From positions 1,984,001 through 2,048,000 of the forward strand of contig JAKULF010000009.1 of the NCBI GenBank assembly GCA_022661535.1: a stretch of DNA of 64,000 nucleotides, written 5' to 3'. The stretch is from Eutypa lata. Its lineage: Eukaryota; Ascomycota; Sordariomycetes; Xylariales; Diatrypaceae. Position 1 is the first letter of the stretch, and each line of letters begins with the position of its first letter. Shown one piece after another: positions 23,755 through 36,561 of the stretch. The position numbers and the translations under genes are program-made. A model generated the notes under the pieces. The model worked only from the letters and a program-made list of their open reading frames with translations, was not told the DNA's origin and did not search any database.

Positions 23755-26051
23755 TCACGTACCTCCGCCCCTCCGTCTAAAAACACGCATCGCCTTCTTC
23801 TTTATGTGGTTCATCTGGCGCTTGACGAACGGCCTAGTACGGAAGTCGCCGACGCGGCTATTGGTCAGGGACAGGTTGGCGAGGCTGAGGGAATCGGCGG
23901 CCAGGGCCACGGGGTCGTAGTCGGCGGCGTCCTGCTGGCGGCGGTCGACGGTCTCGACGTCGGCGTCGAGGACGGGCCGCGTGAAGAACGACCGGATGGA
24001 CTCGTCGGTCTCGAGCGCGCCCGCGAAGTTCGGGTAGGCCGCGTAGTGGGCCGCCGTCTTGGCCACCCCCTGCTGGCAGATGGCGAGCATCTCCTCGGGC
24101 CGCGGCACGTGCGCGTCCGAGACCGACAGGCACCGCGCGTACAGCAGCCGCAGCTCGTTGTCGATCTCCAGCTTGTAGATGATGTCGTTCGCCCCTTGCG
24201 ACCTCAGCAGGTTCGCCGCCCCCGCCCCCAGCGGGATCTCTACTATCGGCCGGTCCTTCGGGTCCTGGAAGCCGTTGCTGAACGGACTCGTGAAGAGCCA
24301 CTCGATCGCCTGCGCATGTGTGGGCTTGTGATTAGCAACTGTGTGTATATGTATGTGTAGGTGTTAAAGGGGGGGAGGGGAATAACTAGAGCTCAAGTGT
24401 TCATCCAACTTGTTGATCTTCTGTCGAAAAGTACGTGACGGTTAGGTGGGATTCCTCTTTTCCTCTACTGACCTGTGCCATGGAGTAGATGTTTGTAATC
24501 CAGCCGACGAGATTTCCACCACTATTTGGAACAGCCTTATTAGTATAATTCATAAAATAAAAGGAAACAGTATAACTAATAGTTCTACTGCTATTGATAA
24601 CAAAGTTTGTACATACGACTCGTCTGGCATCTCTTCCTCCCCACGTCCGAAATCGATCAGCTAGGTAAGAAAAAAAACGAATGTTAGTGTCTTGTACGCG
24701 TGTCTCCAACGAGTAGTAATTGATAGGTAAGTAGGTGACCATAGTGACTCCAACCTGGTTAGCTACCAAGGGAGGAGCGGACTGATTTGGCTTGCGAGGT
24801 GATAGTAGATAATGAGTTCCCTACTTTGAATAACGGCGCGTATGAATGATCGGTATCGCCCAGCTCGATCATGGAGAGGAGGAAATTATTCATATGACCG
24901 CTGTTTTGCGTTATCCCGGCCGGTGTTCTGTTTGGGTCGACGGTTTCCCGTTGCACCACCGCGCCATCCTCCCCGTCGGGAGGGTAGGCCATGGCTAAAC
25001 ATGCTCTCGTCACTGCGCATAGGTATCAATTAGTTCACCAGCTATCATCCAAACCTGATGTTCCTTCTCTTATCCACGACTTGATGTTATTTTTAACTTA
25101 GATACTTACTGCAGAGAAGGATGCTCCAGAGAATCCGGTTCGGGATGTGCTGCTGATAGTTCTCCCTCTTAAGCCTCCTCATCCATTGGTACATGGTGCC
25201 GTGTTCGATGTACTATAGAGATCCATATTAGAGGCACTTCTCTCAGCAGTAAACTGATACATATATAGGTTGTGTCACGTATCAATACTACTATTGCCAG
25301 CCACTAGGTAAAGCAACAACCACGTCGCTGCTGCGATAGCTTGATACGGAATTCTTGTTGACAGCATCGGTGGCAACGAGACCTCGGGGAGCGAATGGAT
25401 GTTATATCTTGATGTTTGAAGACTGCTTACTTCTAATGCTAGCGTTGGACGCCGCGGTTCATTTCCCTGATCTGCATTGCCATCATTTGCGTTTCCTCCG
25501 CCATCTGAACCACCTGCACCACCTGAACCGCTTGCATCGTCTGAGCCGTTTGCATCACCTGAACCACCTCCGCCTCCTGAACCTCCTGAACCTCCTGAAC
25601 CTCCTGCACCTCCAGCCTGGCCGCCATCGGCAGTTTCGGCCCGGGGCGCGTTCACAAGCGAGCGCAGCTCAAGCGAGGCCTCAGCAAGCTCGATTAGCTG
25701 TCCGACGTGCTCGGCACCGCGCATGCGCTTCAGGAAGCGGTACTCGTTGCGGAGATCATCGTCCTCCTTTTCGTTGAGGGAGTACTTGACGACGAAGCGG
25801 CGCACCAGCTCCCCCTTGTCGTCGTTCTCCCGCAGGAGCAGCACCCCGCCGTGCCGCCCGATCCCAGCCGGGGCTACGTACTGCAGCCGTGGGTTGGACG
25901 TGAAGTAGCGCGATACCTCCTCGGCGAGCCGTGTGTTCTCCTCGTCCTCTGCCTCCCGCTGCGCCCGCCGCTGCGCCCGTCGCTGCTGCTGCCGGACGTA
26001 CGCCGACAACGCGGCCGCGTCAGCGGCGGCCATGGCCTGCCTATTACTCAT
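23755..26051 (-). CDS. Kinase-like protein, predicted pseudokinase
   Basis: Predicted 519-residue protein from six exons: 25431-26051, 25110-25212, 24825-25012, 24617-24660, 24473-24521 and 23755-24309; every junction is in phase. The protein-kinase fold is traced by a glycine-rich loop (AGIGRHGGVLLL, about residues 62-73), K89 in FVVKYS, E103 in the C-helix, a hinge after a Gly/Ser/Asn/Asp-rich insert (about 140-200), and LID307FG. In the catalytic-loop position the sequence is ITQNSGHMNNFLL: the expected HRD-type His and Asp fall on Gln and Ser279, while the metal-binding Asn is kept. This resembles the large fungal family of divergent kinase-like proteins. The C-terminus is basic (RRRGGGT). 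It may bind nucleotide or act as a scaffold; active kinase function is doubtful. Role unknown. Confidence 0.72.
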
Positions 26052-26547
26052 CGATAGGTAGCCTTTCTAATACCAAGAATTTAATAAAAAATATAATTCA
26101 GCCACAGTTACGAGAATAGGGGAAAATATGGTGGTACCGGTCAATACCGTGTGCGCGTCCAGTATCTTAACTCTGTGGGTGTCCAAGAGGCAAGCTCGCT
26201 ATTATTAATCCGGGAGCTGGCTAGTACGCATCACGGTGAAAAGAAAAAAAAAAACCAGGCATCTTCGCAGTAACTTCGTGGTGTTTGGCTTTCTTGCGCG
26301 TGTGATTGTTCTGTTTCCGGTGCTCAATTGAATAGGAAACAAAGAAATTTACATGCTCTTATTGTTAACGTGACTAAGTACTTAGTTAGGTACGGAAGTG
26401 AAACAAGTCTATCTAGTGCTCAAAGAAAATTGATTCTAGCTACTCATTACTGTTCTAGCTTCTTTAAAAAAAGAATTCGATGTAGGTAGTAACATTCGTT
26501 TTACTCCAGTCGCACGTACCTCCTTACATAACGGGAGAGTATTTTCA
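26052..26547. other. Intergenic region
   Basis: About 0.5 kb between the kinase-like gene start and the methyltransferase stop (both minus strand). No gene; a short poly-A run lies near 26245. Confidence 0.6.
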
Positions 26548-27635
26548 TCAACGTCGCCTCGCCATCAAGACATATGTCCCCCAATCACTGACAACCTGGA
26601 TCTCCCGCCATCGTTCACCTTGTGCTTTCCACTCAGGCATCGCGTCCAACATGCGATCCCACATAACATCAATGACATCGCCACTTCCTCCGTCCTCCCT
26701 ACTCTTCAGCTCCGGAAACGCCTCCTTCCATCCATTATAACAGCTAAACGTGCGCGTGTACCTCTCGACCTCACCAAGCTTCATCTCGTTCCTCTGCCAC
26801 GCAGCAGTTTCGTCAGGGCGGGCATGCTCGCCCGGTTCATGCTCCAGCCTCGTCACATCCCCCCAGTCCCGCTCGGGCGGCACCACGCTGCGCAGCAGAT
26901 CCCTTAGAATATTGCGACCGGGTTGCTCCCAGAACCGGCCCATACCCTCGATGGCGACCTCTTTCCCATCCCTACCCACGGTCCGCGCCACCTCGCCAAA
27001 CCCGTACACGAACTGCTCCATAACGGCCGTGGCCCTCTCCGCGCCCAGGAGAATGTTATCCTTGTAGCCCCAGAAGGCCAGCGTGCCGCCGGGGCGCACG
27101 ACGCGCGCGAGCTCCGGCCATACCTTGCTGTAGTCGAACCAGTGGGCGGCCTGGCCAGCGACCGCCATGTCGACGGAGCCGTCGTCGAGGAAGCTCAGAT
27201 CCTCGGCGCTGCCCTGCGAGAACGAGATGTGGCGCTTCGCGGCGTTATCTTCTCCCACGGTGGTGGCGGCGGCGGCGGAGGGAGAGGTGGGGAAGGTCAT
27301 CTCGCGTGCTTGCTCCACCATGCCCGCGGACGGGTCGATCGCTACCACGGGGTTGAAGTGCGGGCATAGCGCGCGCGAGATCAGGCCGTGCCCGCACCCT
27401 AGGTCGAGAAGCGTTCCGCCAAGTCTTGGCTGCTGCTGGTGGTGGTAGGATAGCACTAGGTTGAAGAGAGAGGCCGGGTATGATGGCCGGAACGCCGCGT
27501 ATGCCTTGGCGGAGAAAGTTGACCGGCTGGGTGTGTGTTAGTAATTTGTTAAGTTTGTGACATGTGACAGTGCGTAGGTGTGGCTAAAAATAAAGAAGAC
27601 AACGAGAAGTGTAATACGTACGCAAATGTCGCCAT
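26548..27635 (-). CDS. Class I SAM-dependent methyltransferase (trans-aconitate methyltransferase-like)
   Basis: Predicted 330-residue protein with a 14-nt first coding exon (27622-27635, MATFA) spliced to 26548-27526. The joined N-terminus MATFARSTFSAKAYAAFRPSYP matches the conserved opening of the fungal Tmt1-like family, which supports the tiny exon. SAM-binding motif I is LLDLGCGHG (about residues 44-52), with an acidic VVAIDPSAGM strand 2 and ..DMAVAGQAAHWFDY.. following. This family methylates trans-aconitate and related carboxylates in yeast, but fungal paralogues vary in substrate, so the activity is inferred. It shares a 580-bp divergent promoter region with the CoA-binding protein gene. 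Confidence 0.82.
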
Positions 27636-28215
27636 CTTGTTTAGTGGCTTTCAAATCACCGTTGGTGGTAGTATGTAGTTGTGTCTCTCTACTGAGTCAA
27701 ATTAATCCCGGTTCGGGATGGTCATGCAGGGTTAGGGGAGCTATTCAAGATGTCCTTCCAAATCACATAGTCGGTTGACAGCATTACCATGCGCTTTTAT
27801 CCTCGAATGCTAGTGTATTATTGTTTCAATGTGGGAAAGTTAAGGTGTACCAACCTCGGTAGGTATTTAGTTTTTGTCAGACGAAGACCCGGAGTCCGGG
27901 TATGGAATGTAGTACAAATCGGATTAAGGGACCAAAACAAGCAAGTGACGTCGTATCTCCGGGACGGTGCTGAAAGGGCGCCAAGAATTGCGTTTTACAG
28001 CTCGCAATTCACTAGGTAGTTATTTGTCATACTTAGCACCTCGGACAACTTTGGCTTTCAATCGAGACATATTTACGACTCTTTCCTCCAACTGCAGATT
28101 ATAGACAAGTAATTGTTCTTCCTTCCCTTCTCTCTTTCTGCAATTTGTTGCAACTTCAATTTCATTCTCCGTTCAACGAGAAAATACCGCCAAGATTAAG
28201 TCCCAATTCCTCAAG
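27636..28215. promoter_or_regulatory. Divergent promoter region, methyltransferase and CoA-binding protein
   Basis: A 580-bp region between opposed start codons. It includes a pyrimidine-rich stretch before the 28216 start. No individual sites are called. Confidence 0.5.
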
Positions 28216-28988
28216 ATGACGACCGAGGCTACCGCCCGTGCTTTCATGGCCTCCCCCCACTTCGCCGTCGTCGGCGCGAGTTCGAACCCCGCCAAGTTCG
28301 GACATAAGAGTACGTAGATATATGCATCTGATCTAAGAATCCCCAGCCCCATCTCGCATTATCTTGATGACATGCCGCATCGCATCCCTGTCCTCGCGGC
28401 ATCCAATATACTGCCTACCGATTGATTCAGACCTATCACCATCCTCCCGAGGTATCTTACGTAGATTGCGTCTATACCCGATAGCTCCGAGATACCGAAG
28501 CATTAACCGCCAGAATATACCTACATCCTACTCACATATCTTGTGCATATAATGCATACTTGCCTATCGATCCATATACACTAACGCATTGTCTCCCACT
28601 CCCACCAAAAAAAACAGTCTTCGCATGGTACATCCAGCGCTCCCTCCCCGCCACGCCCATCAACCCGGGCAGCGCCACGATCGACGCGGTGGGTTCCTCC
28701 CACGCGACCCTGCCCTCGCTGGCCGCGCTGCCGGAGCCGAAGCAGACCTCCGTGTCCGTCATCACGCCGCCGGCCGCGACGCTCGAGGTCCTGCGCGAGG
28801 CCGGCCGCCTCGGCATCCCCGCCGTCTGGCTGCAGCCTGGTACTTTCAACGACGAAGTTATCAAGTACGCGCGCGACGAGTATCCTGGTGAGGTCGTCGC
28901 CGGCGAGGAGGGTGGCACTAGAGGTTCCGAAGGCTGGTGTGTTCTCGTTGATGGGGAGAGGGCGCTGAAGGCGGCAGGGAAGTTGTAA
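28216..28988 (+). CDS. CoA-binding domain (YccU-type) protein
   Basis: Predicted 154-residue protein from exons 28216-28309 and 28618-28988, joined in phase as ..KFGHK-I-FAWYIQ... The Rossmann-type nucleotide-binding opening VVGASSNPAKFG is diagnostic of the small CoA_binding proteins related to the N-terminal domain of succinyl-CoA synthetase alpha. Later motifs SVSVITPPAATLEVLREAGRLGI and AVWLQPGTF are also typical. These proteins bind CoA or a related nucleotide, probably in the cytosol; their cellular role is poorly defined. The 308-nt intron is longer than typical here. Confidence 0.88.
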
Positions 28989-30294
28989 GGGACTGGTGAA
29001 AGGAGAATAGGGAGGTTGGTCTGCTGAGGGGCATTATATGTGTGTGTTTGTGTCTTGGGAGGGGGGTGGCGAATAGATCCCTGCTACTGACTTAATTAGA
29101 TCTTGTTATTTATTTTTATTTTATTCGTCTTCATCCATTGCGACAAGTTATGATCAGTCTAATATGTCTTCTAGATATTGGAACGGTGAAGATATCCGTG
29201 CGTAACGTATGTTTACTATGGCTTAAGCATGATTCCTTTTCTCTTATTTTTTCTTCTCATGTGACGTAGAGCTCCACTACTTGATACAATGGAGCCTTAT
29301 AAATGGGCAAAAGAATGTCGAGTTAAGGCCTCAAACAACCCCCCCCCCCCTGTTAGATATAATGAATGATAAAGAAATATTATCAATAGCTTATCTTTTG
29401 GTCCGGTAGCGTATTTAACAACTCCTTCTCTTTGACAGCGATGCTTAATTATGGGACTTAACAATGATACAGGTGAACAAAATCAATGAATGTGTTATAC
29501 TTACATAGTGTCAGCAGGTGAGGTGTCAATATTGTGGCCTAAGTGATGGTTACTAGGGGGATGGATTCCTTAGGGAAAAGTGAATGCCTAAGGCACCTAG
29601 GGCTACATATTGTATGTAAATGGGCTGCTCCGTAGCCATTTGCACCTAGACACCTATATACCTACACCATCAGAACATAGTTGCAGACATACAGAATTAA
29701 CATACGAACATTGCACTCCAGAAGTTGACACGTAGGTAGTAAATAGAAAGGGAAATGGGGTTGAAATACTATAGGTAGTAGGTAGGCTAAGTACCTATAT
29801 AATCTTAATATAATACATTCTTGCACAGCAAGCAATGGGTAAATTTGCTGATGTATGGCTAAGAGAGAAAGGGACGAAGATATCATTTGAACCACATTGT
29901 GATTCATACTGAATTCAGCCTGGGTTACTACTACCTTGTATAACATTCGAAAAGTTCCTTATTTAACAATCACCAGAGAACCATTGAAATTGGTGCCATT
30001 ATCCATGTAGGTTTAGGATAAATGTCTTATTGTCTCCTTAGGTAATGTAATCTCGTCTAAGTGCATGTACTGTAATGGCACTTGTGGTCACATGCACATG
30101 CTAAAATGGGATTTTGTGCCATGCCCTCAAGGTACAATTCTCAATCGATTCCAATATTTATCATTAACGCAGTTGCAACTTCTCTTTTTCGTTACTGCCT
30201 TTTACTACTCAATCCAACATCGATCTTGCCTTCTTCACCTACCTACCTACCTCTGTACTGCGCTCGGAAAACACTGGGAACTGGAACTGCAATC
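28989..30294. other. Intergenic region
   Basis: About 1.3 kb without a supported gene. It includes a poly-C run near 29339-29350 and low-complexity TACCTACC runs just upstream of the next gene (30238-30252). Confidence 0.55.
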
Positions 30295-31239
30295 ATGAAG
30301 TCTAAGGAGAGCAACGACAAGCTCGAGGTGGTTTCAAACGCTGTGACCCGGGGTACCCTGCATCATGGGAAGCCGGCCGGCACCACACGAAGTATTGACG
30401 GTGGTAAGTTGCATTAACCATTAAGCTGTGGCCTCGGTTGGAGTGGACTATGTTGCTAACCTCATTAAAAATGTAGTCCAGACGTACTATGTTCTGCCTC
30501 GCAACGATTCGTTAGAGAATGCAATCTTGTTCTTCACTGACGCGATGGGAATAAACTTCGAGAACAACAGGCTGCTTGCTGACAACTTCGCCACGAACGG
30601 GTATTTCACTGTCATGCCCGACTTGTTCCGTGGCGATGCCGTGCCCCTGGACCGACCGAAGAATTGGAGTCAGACCATGTGGTTCAGAAATCACCTTCCT
30701 TCGGACGTTGAGCCGATTATCCGAACCGTCGTCGATGAGATGAAGAAGAGCGGCGTCAAGAGGATCGCAGCCGTCGGATACAGTATCGGCGCTAAATACC
30801 TCGCGCGCTTTATGAAGCTTGCGCGCATTCGTGTCGCGTTCATAGCGCAGCCGGCTTGGGTTGAGGAGGAAGATGTCCTGGCTATCGATAGGCCTATCAG
30901 TATCGCGTTCGGTAAGTGTTGTCCAGATACATACATACCTAGCTACATGTCAAGCTTAGGTTAACTACCGAGGCAAAGCGTGACTAACCGTCAGTATCAG
31001 GTGGGGAGGGATGCGTCACGCCTACTCAACGACAGGCAATTGAGAAGATGTTGTCGGAAAGCGAGATACGATTTCAGACAACCGTTTATTCTGATGTGCC
31101 TCACGGATTTGCTGTCCACCACGGGCTTGGCAAGAAATACGACAAGTTCGTAAAGGAACAGGCATTTCTTCAGGCTGTCCAATGGCTGGACTTCCATATG
31201 AAGGCGGACGGAGGCTCTCGCAACGTTTCCTGGGAATAA
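30295..31239 (+). CDS. Dienelactone hydrolase family protein with altered triad
   Basis: Predicted 260-residue alpha/beta-hydrolase from exons 30295-30403, 30477-30911 and 31001-31239. Junctions are in phase (..SIDG-V-QTYYVL.., ..SIAF-G-GEGCVT..). DLH landmarks are DLFRGD, GYS139IGAKY and VPH216GFAV. In most DLH proteins the nucleophile is Cys (GYCxGAKY) and an acidic residue follows strand 7 (AETD-type); here the nucleophile position is Ser and the acid position reads GGEGC. An alternative acceptor six bases upstream would add V-S without changing this. It could be a serine hydrolase variant or a non-hydrolytic relative. Cytosolic; substrate unknown. Confidence 0.8.
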
Positions 31240-32249
31240 AACGCCGAGTTTTAACACTGCTCCCCGCAGTTAAGTGTCTTGTTAGAGAGTATCAGCAAGG
31301 TAGTGAAGAGATGAGACCATGATCTTTACTAGGCTGCCAGGTGATATGGCATAATGTAGATATAAAATACTAAGCCCGATGCTACGCTACTTATGCTTAA
31401 TGACGCAGAGGTATTTATTAAGTTCTTTTTGTAGATAAGCGGCGGCTAGAGTGTCGTGGCAATCGACAGCAACTATGAACTACAACCGGACATGGTAACT
31501 AAAGGGGTGTTTTTGCATTACCTACATACGTGCTCAGGATCCATACCCATATCCCAATCCCTTTGGTTTAAGCTCCAGGGTTCTTGACCTTTCCTGCATC
31601 TACGTACTATTAACCTCTAAAGGGGGTGCGGAGGTTGTTGGTCCAATCGGAGGTTTCACATTAGGGATTGGATACGTATGTATTATGTATTATACGATAT
31701 TAAAGCTAGGGCTATCTGGCATAGCTACATGCATCGAGACAAGAGACAAGTCAAATTATGCGAACGTTGTCGCCTTCGCATATACTAGTTCGTAATATAA
31801 TGATTGGGCATTCTATTAATATCGAGATTTGGAGGAGACAATGTCACGTCGCATTAGTGATATCTAGAGCTTTGTTCACCGAAATATAGTAGCATTGTGG
31901 CGTCGCAAAAACCTGAAAGCCAAAACCTGACGGCTAAAACTTGACGGCCAAAACCTGACGACCACAACCTGAGAAAATAAATTCTGACAGCAGGGTTACA
32001 TGTGGCCCTCTGGTTGGCCCGATAAGGCCATAGCAATTCGACATTTGTACTGAGGTTAGGCATCCACATATGCAGGATGTGCAGATAGGTACAGGAAACA
32101 AGGCTGGGTCAGACCAAAATCTGACCCAACGTCAATAGTCCTACACAATAAGGAACATCATGTTTCGTTATAAGATGCTGTGTCTGTGCCTAAGTTCAAA
32201 GTTGGATGTGTGAGATGGTTCCACCAGCATTATTGGGGTATAGCTCACC
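31240..32249. other. Intergenic region
   Basis: About 1.0 kb without a gene apart from a four-unit tandem repeat (31906-31973), listed separately. Confidence 0.6.
31906..31973. repeat. 14-15 bp tandem repeat, four to five units
   Basis: Consecutive imperfect units of the form CAAAACCTGACGGC starting at 31906, 31921, 31935 and 31949, followed by a partial unit. Noncoding. Confidence 0.8.
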
Positions 32250-35200
32250 ATGCCTAGGCTAAGGCCACTAACATCCCGAGAGGGAGAATGGGCGGACCGC
32301 AAGGACAGAATCATTCAGTTATATCTTGATGATGGACGCAAACTCGCTGGCCCTGATAGTGTCATCGAGGTCATGGCAGAGGAAGGCTTCACCGCTAAGT
32401 GAGTATCCCTTCATGTTGACCTCAGTAGTTTATTGAACAACTTTATTGACATCTTAAAAGGAAATGGGAATATGAAGAGCGATTTCGGGTATGGAATGTG
32501 CGCAAAAATATGAAGCGAGACGAATGGACCAGACTTTTCCAGGAAAGACAAACTGGAGGAGAAACAATCCTTGCAATAGGAAACGCCATCTCACCCTCTA
32601 GGGTCCAGAGAGCCCGGCGCCGCTATGCCCCCAGAACGCTCCATAAAGGGGATTCAGGTTCGTAACGTTATTGGTATATATTTTATAGCCCTCTTCAGGC
32701 TTACTAACATAACATCCACGTAGTCCTACCTGATCTTCATGCTGTAGCACAGGGAAACCCGGCAACCCCGGTGCCAACTGTTGCAGATAATGAAGATACC
32801 AACACCTCCATTTATGGAGTGATCAGCCAATTAACCCCTGATTGTGTGGAAGTCCTAGGATCAACCAACGAAACCGTTGACACGTCGTCTCACGAAAGCT
32901 CCGGAGCCTTCGATCCTGATATGAATATCACTTGTCCAATAGAGTCCATCAGTTTCGACCTTCTAGAGCAAGAAAGAAACAACCCGGGCTTGAGTACATG
33001 GCTGCCCGCAGGCAAGGTTTCCTTTTTTGATGGATCACCCGCTTCCGAGTTGCCACTTGAACATGTTATGGATGTTAGTCAAACGCAATATCCCCAAGTA
33101 CGGTCTCCACAATTGCCCGGAACCCCGTTTGGTACGGAGTTGGAATTAATTCCAAATTCATCTTCACTGTCCGTTGTATCTCGACATTCACTTGATGGTC
33201 CACACTGGCACAGACAAATCTTTACATGGAACCAGTGGACACGGTCGTTGCCTTCCACTGAAGTTGGAGCTATGGTTATAAAAGGTAATTAAGGGCATTG
33301 AATCCTAAAGAAGACTTAAGACTAACACGGTCATATCCTGAAAGATATCTATAGTAACTCTAGTCCTGGTTCTTGGTCAAATAATATCAATACAATGATA
33401 TTTTTGACTGAGATAAACAAATACGTTTCCAAGACTACGGAACGCTCACCCGGCATCTTTCCAGCACCTCTCGAAAGGTTTCTCTCGACGGATGTCCTCG
33501 TTGGCGAGGAACAGAGCCAGTTCTCCATGCTCCCACACGATGTCGCCCTTGAAGCTCGTCTTTGCAGCAGACTAATTACTTCGGTCATTAATGGATTTAC
33601 CAACGTCGAGAAAATACCAATCGCCAGGATTCTATGGTTTCTATATGACCACAAGAGCGTGCGGTGTTTGATGATGAAGTTTCTGGGCAGCAGTTCGAGC
33701 CCAAGCGCCAAATCACTCGCTGAGAATATCTTTCAAGGAGCTTTAGAGGCCGACAATGTTGACATGATCAAGTACTTGCTTGAGAACACCACATTGATTG
33801 ATGCAAATGAAGCTGTGTGTCATTATCACGGAGAGAGATACACACCGCTTGAAATAGCTACAGAGAATCAATCCTTCGGGGTTATCAGGCTTCTGATCAG
33901 CCAGAAAGTGGATGTAAACAAGTCCTTTCCACGGTCATGTCGTAATAACGCACTAGAACTGCTGATTTTGTATAAAGACGGTCGCCAATTGACACTTGAC
34001 AACGGCTTCTTGCATCTAATTGACGCCTTATTAGAGGCCAAAGCAACGATATCGGTACACTGTATCATGAGTGCACTTGACATGTCTGACCCACGTCTTG
34101 CAATTCGTCTCATCCAGAAGTTTGCTTCCCAAACACCTCAAAAAATCACTTCGGACAAGATCCTCTTCAGAGCTATCGCCGAAGACCTTGACAAAGAGTA
34201 TGCGATAAGTATGATTGAGTTTATCATGAAAAAGTGCCGCGAATCAGACAACGACAGGTGCTTGCATGAATTTTTTCTATGCATCCAGCATGCGCTAGAA
34301 AGAGCTGTGTATGAAGAAAATGAAGAGCTGGTGGATGTACTGCTTTCATATACATTGTATCCGGACGAAATATACCAAACGGCGATAGATTTTGGGAAGG
34401 AAACGATCGTTGATTTAATTCTTCACAAGTATCCAGGATTGGCAGGAAGCAGCACACCTTTGATCACTGCTCTCAAGTCTGGAGACCGAACCTGGCTTTG
34501 CGCCCTGGAACACAATGGAGTACTCAACAATTTCCAAAGCGGCCACGACCTCGGTCAAGCACTCTGTGTGGCTCTTGAAGAAGGAAATCTAGAATGTGCA
34601 ACTAAGATATTAGACGTCCACTCTGATTTGGATTTTGGTGATAAGCAGGACCTTGACCTGGAAAATTACCGGCTGATGTACCTGCCTGAGGCCTTCTGTG
34701 CTGCTTTGGCTGGCAATTTCGACGACATTGCTTGGAAGCTCTTGGCAATCGGGGCCAAAAACCATACGGATCGGTTATTGCACATTGCGGTAAAGGAGAG
34801 AAAACCAGACTTCGTGAGAGCTATCATAGAATACGGCTGTGAGCCCCGTATACTATACAGTAGCGACAATGCATACTCGTCAGTTCTAGAAGTCGCTTTG
34901 GAATGGGGTGACGATTCAGTCCTAAATACTCTCTGGGAAGTTCCTACTTTATGGGGAGTTCATACTCACGTACATACAGCACTCCGGCTTTTGAATTTCT
35001 TACTGGAGAATGGTCATCTTGACTGGTTCTGGAGAATCTTGCAATCCGATACTACTAATGGTCAATACTTTCCCTGGGCAGCGAGATTTGCGATAGGGAC
35101 TGGAAACATACCACTGCTTGACAAGTTAATTGAACTTGGTCTCAGACTAAACGACACCGGAATGCTGCAGAAAGCGATAGATAGCAACCCTTCGATGGTT

Positions 35201-36019
35201 AAGCCGCTCCTAGAACGATATGTAAAGGCTTACCCACAAGGATGCTCTGGATATGGCCGGCATGTAATCGCTATGGTCGTCAGGAATAAGCTAAAATCTG
35301 AATGGCTAGATATGTTCTTTGACTTCAACCTTATAAACAAGGATATTCTCAAAGGAGATGGGGAGAGGGAGACTATACTTGGCGACGTAATCAAGCACAG
35401 GCCTGGGTATAGCCTTATCAAAAGGTTGCTTATTGCTGGTAGTGATGTTAATACCACTATGAAAGATTTTACACCAGGTCATGATTATGTCAAAACAACC
35501 GCTTTTTTGCAGGCCATCGAGACGAAAAGAAGGGAGATAGTTGAGTTGCTCATCCAGTATGGTGCGGACATAAATGCACCGGCGCGAGCCGGCGTACGGC
35601 AGACTCCTCTCCAGAAAGCCGCCGAGGTGAACAACCTCGAGATCGTCCGCTTGCTGCTAGACAATAACGCGGATGTCAACGCTGCAACAGCAATATTCGA
35701 CGGGGCTACCGCGCTGCAGTTCGCGGCTATACATGGAAACTGTGAGATGGCGATTGTGCTAATGAATCACGGGGCTCGACTCGATGTATCCCCGCCCCAG
35801 GGGCCACGGGGACGTTGGCCGTTAGAGGGCGCGGCCGAGAACGGCCGCCTCGACATGATCCAGTTCCTATGGAATGCTAATGGCGGCCCCTTCGACGACA
35901 AACAATGTCAGAACGCCATGCGGCTCGCAGTACGTAACGGGCACATTGGCTGCAGGGATATGATAGGCGAGTTGATGGCCGAATCCTCCATGAATATGGC
36001 CATGCTAGGGGCATGGTAG
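32250..36019 (+). CDS. Clr5-domain ankyrin-repeat protein
   Basis: Predicted 1193-residue protein from exons 32250-32398, 32461-32657, 32724-33284 and 33345-36019, all in phase. The N-terminal Clr5 domain (about residues 10-70) shows the W..RKDRIIQLYLDDG..L..VIEVMAEEGFTAKKWEYEERFRVWNVRKN pattern, split by the first intron exactly at the FTAK-KWEYE joint. A Ser/Pro/Asp-rich linker follows, then a long helical repeat region with recognisable ankyrin units near residues 450-520 and 1030-1150 (for example IVRLLLDNNADVN). The Clr5 fold is a small fungal domain named after an S. pombe silencing factor and is common at the N-terminus of ankyrin or TPR proteins in Pezizomycotina, where copies vary between isolates. 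Function here is unknown; nuclear or self/non-self roles are only inference. Confidence 0.85.
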
Positions 36020-36561
36020 GGAGTTTCAAGGTCAGTGAGTATATGAGCTATATAACCCTTCCTGGTTCTCTTTTAACACAAAATAGGACGCTCGAACATA
36101 TGTTTGAAATCAGCCACTAGGTAGGTGGGTAACATGACTGGATTCCGAGACCAAGAAGTGTTTTGCTGAAGGAGCGAATTTCATATGCTGACTGGAACAG
36201 AGTCGGGGGTTTCTTATCATATTGGGTCTAGTTTACGCGTCTTTCCTTGGATGGGTGGTACACGAGATAACGATTTCCAAATATAGTCTGATTGAAACAA
36301 ATTGTTTATGACTTACGTGACATGCAGTCCTGCATAAGTCTCATCAATGAGCACTATCCAGAAATAAACAATGCCAATTTTAGGGATGGATGTGATGAGA
36401 GAAGGGGTGAACATATACCCAAGTAGGGAGGACGGGACTTCAGCGGAGGAGCAGTTAGGCGTTACAGTAGGAGTAGGGGGTTGAGATGGCAGTTTGGTAG
36501 AATTAGAAAAGGGGCCTAAAGGCTGCTATAGGCTTAAGCATTACAAAAGCAAATAGCAGAC
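36020..36561. other. Convergent intergenic region
   Basis: About 0.5 kb between the 3' ends of the ankyrin and DHH genes. Nothing notable. Confidence 0.6.
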
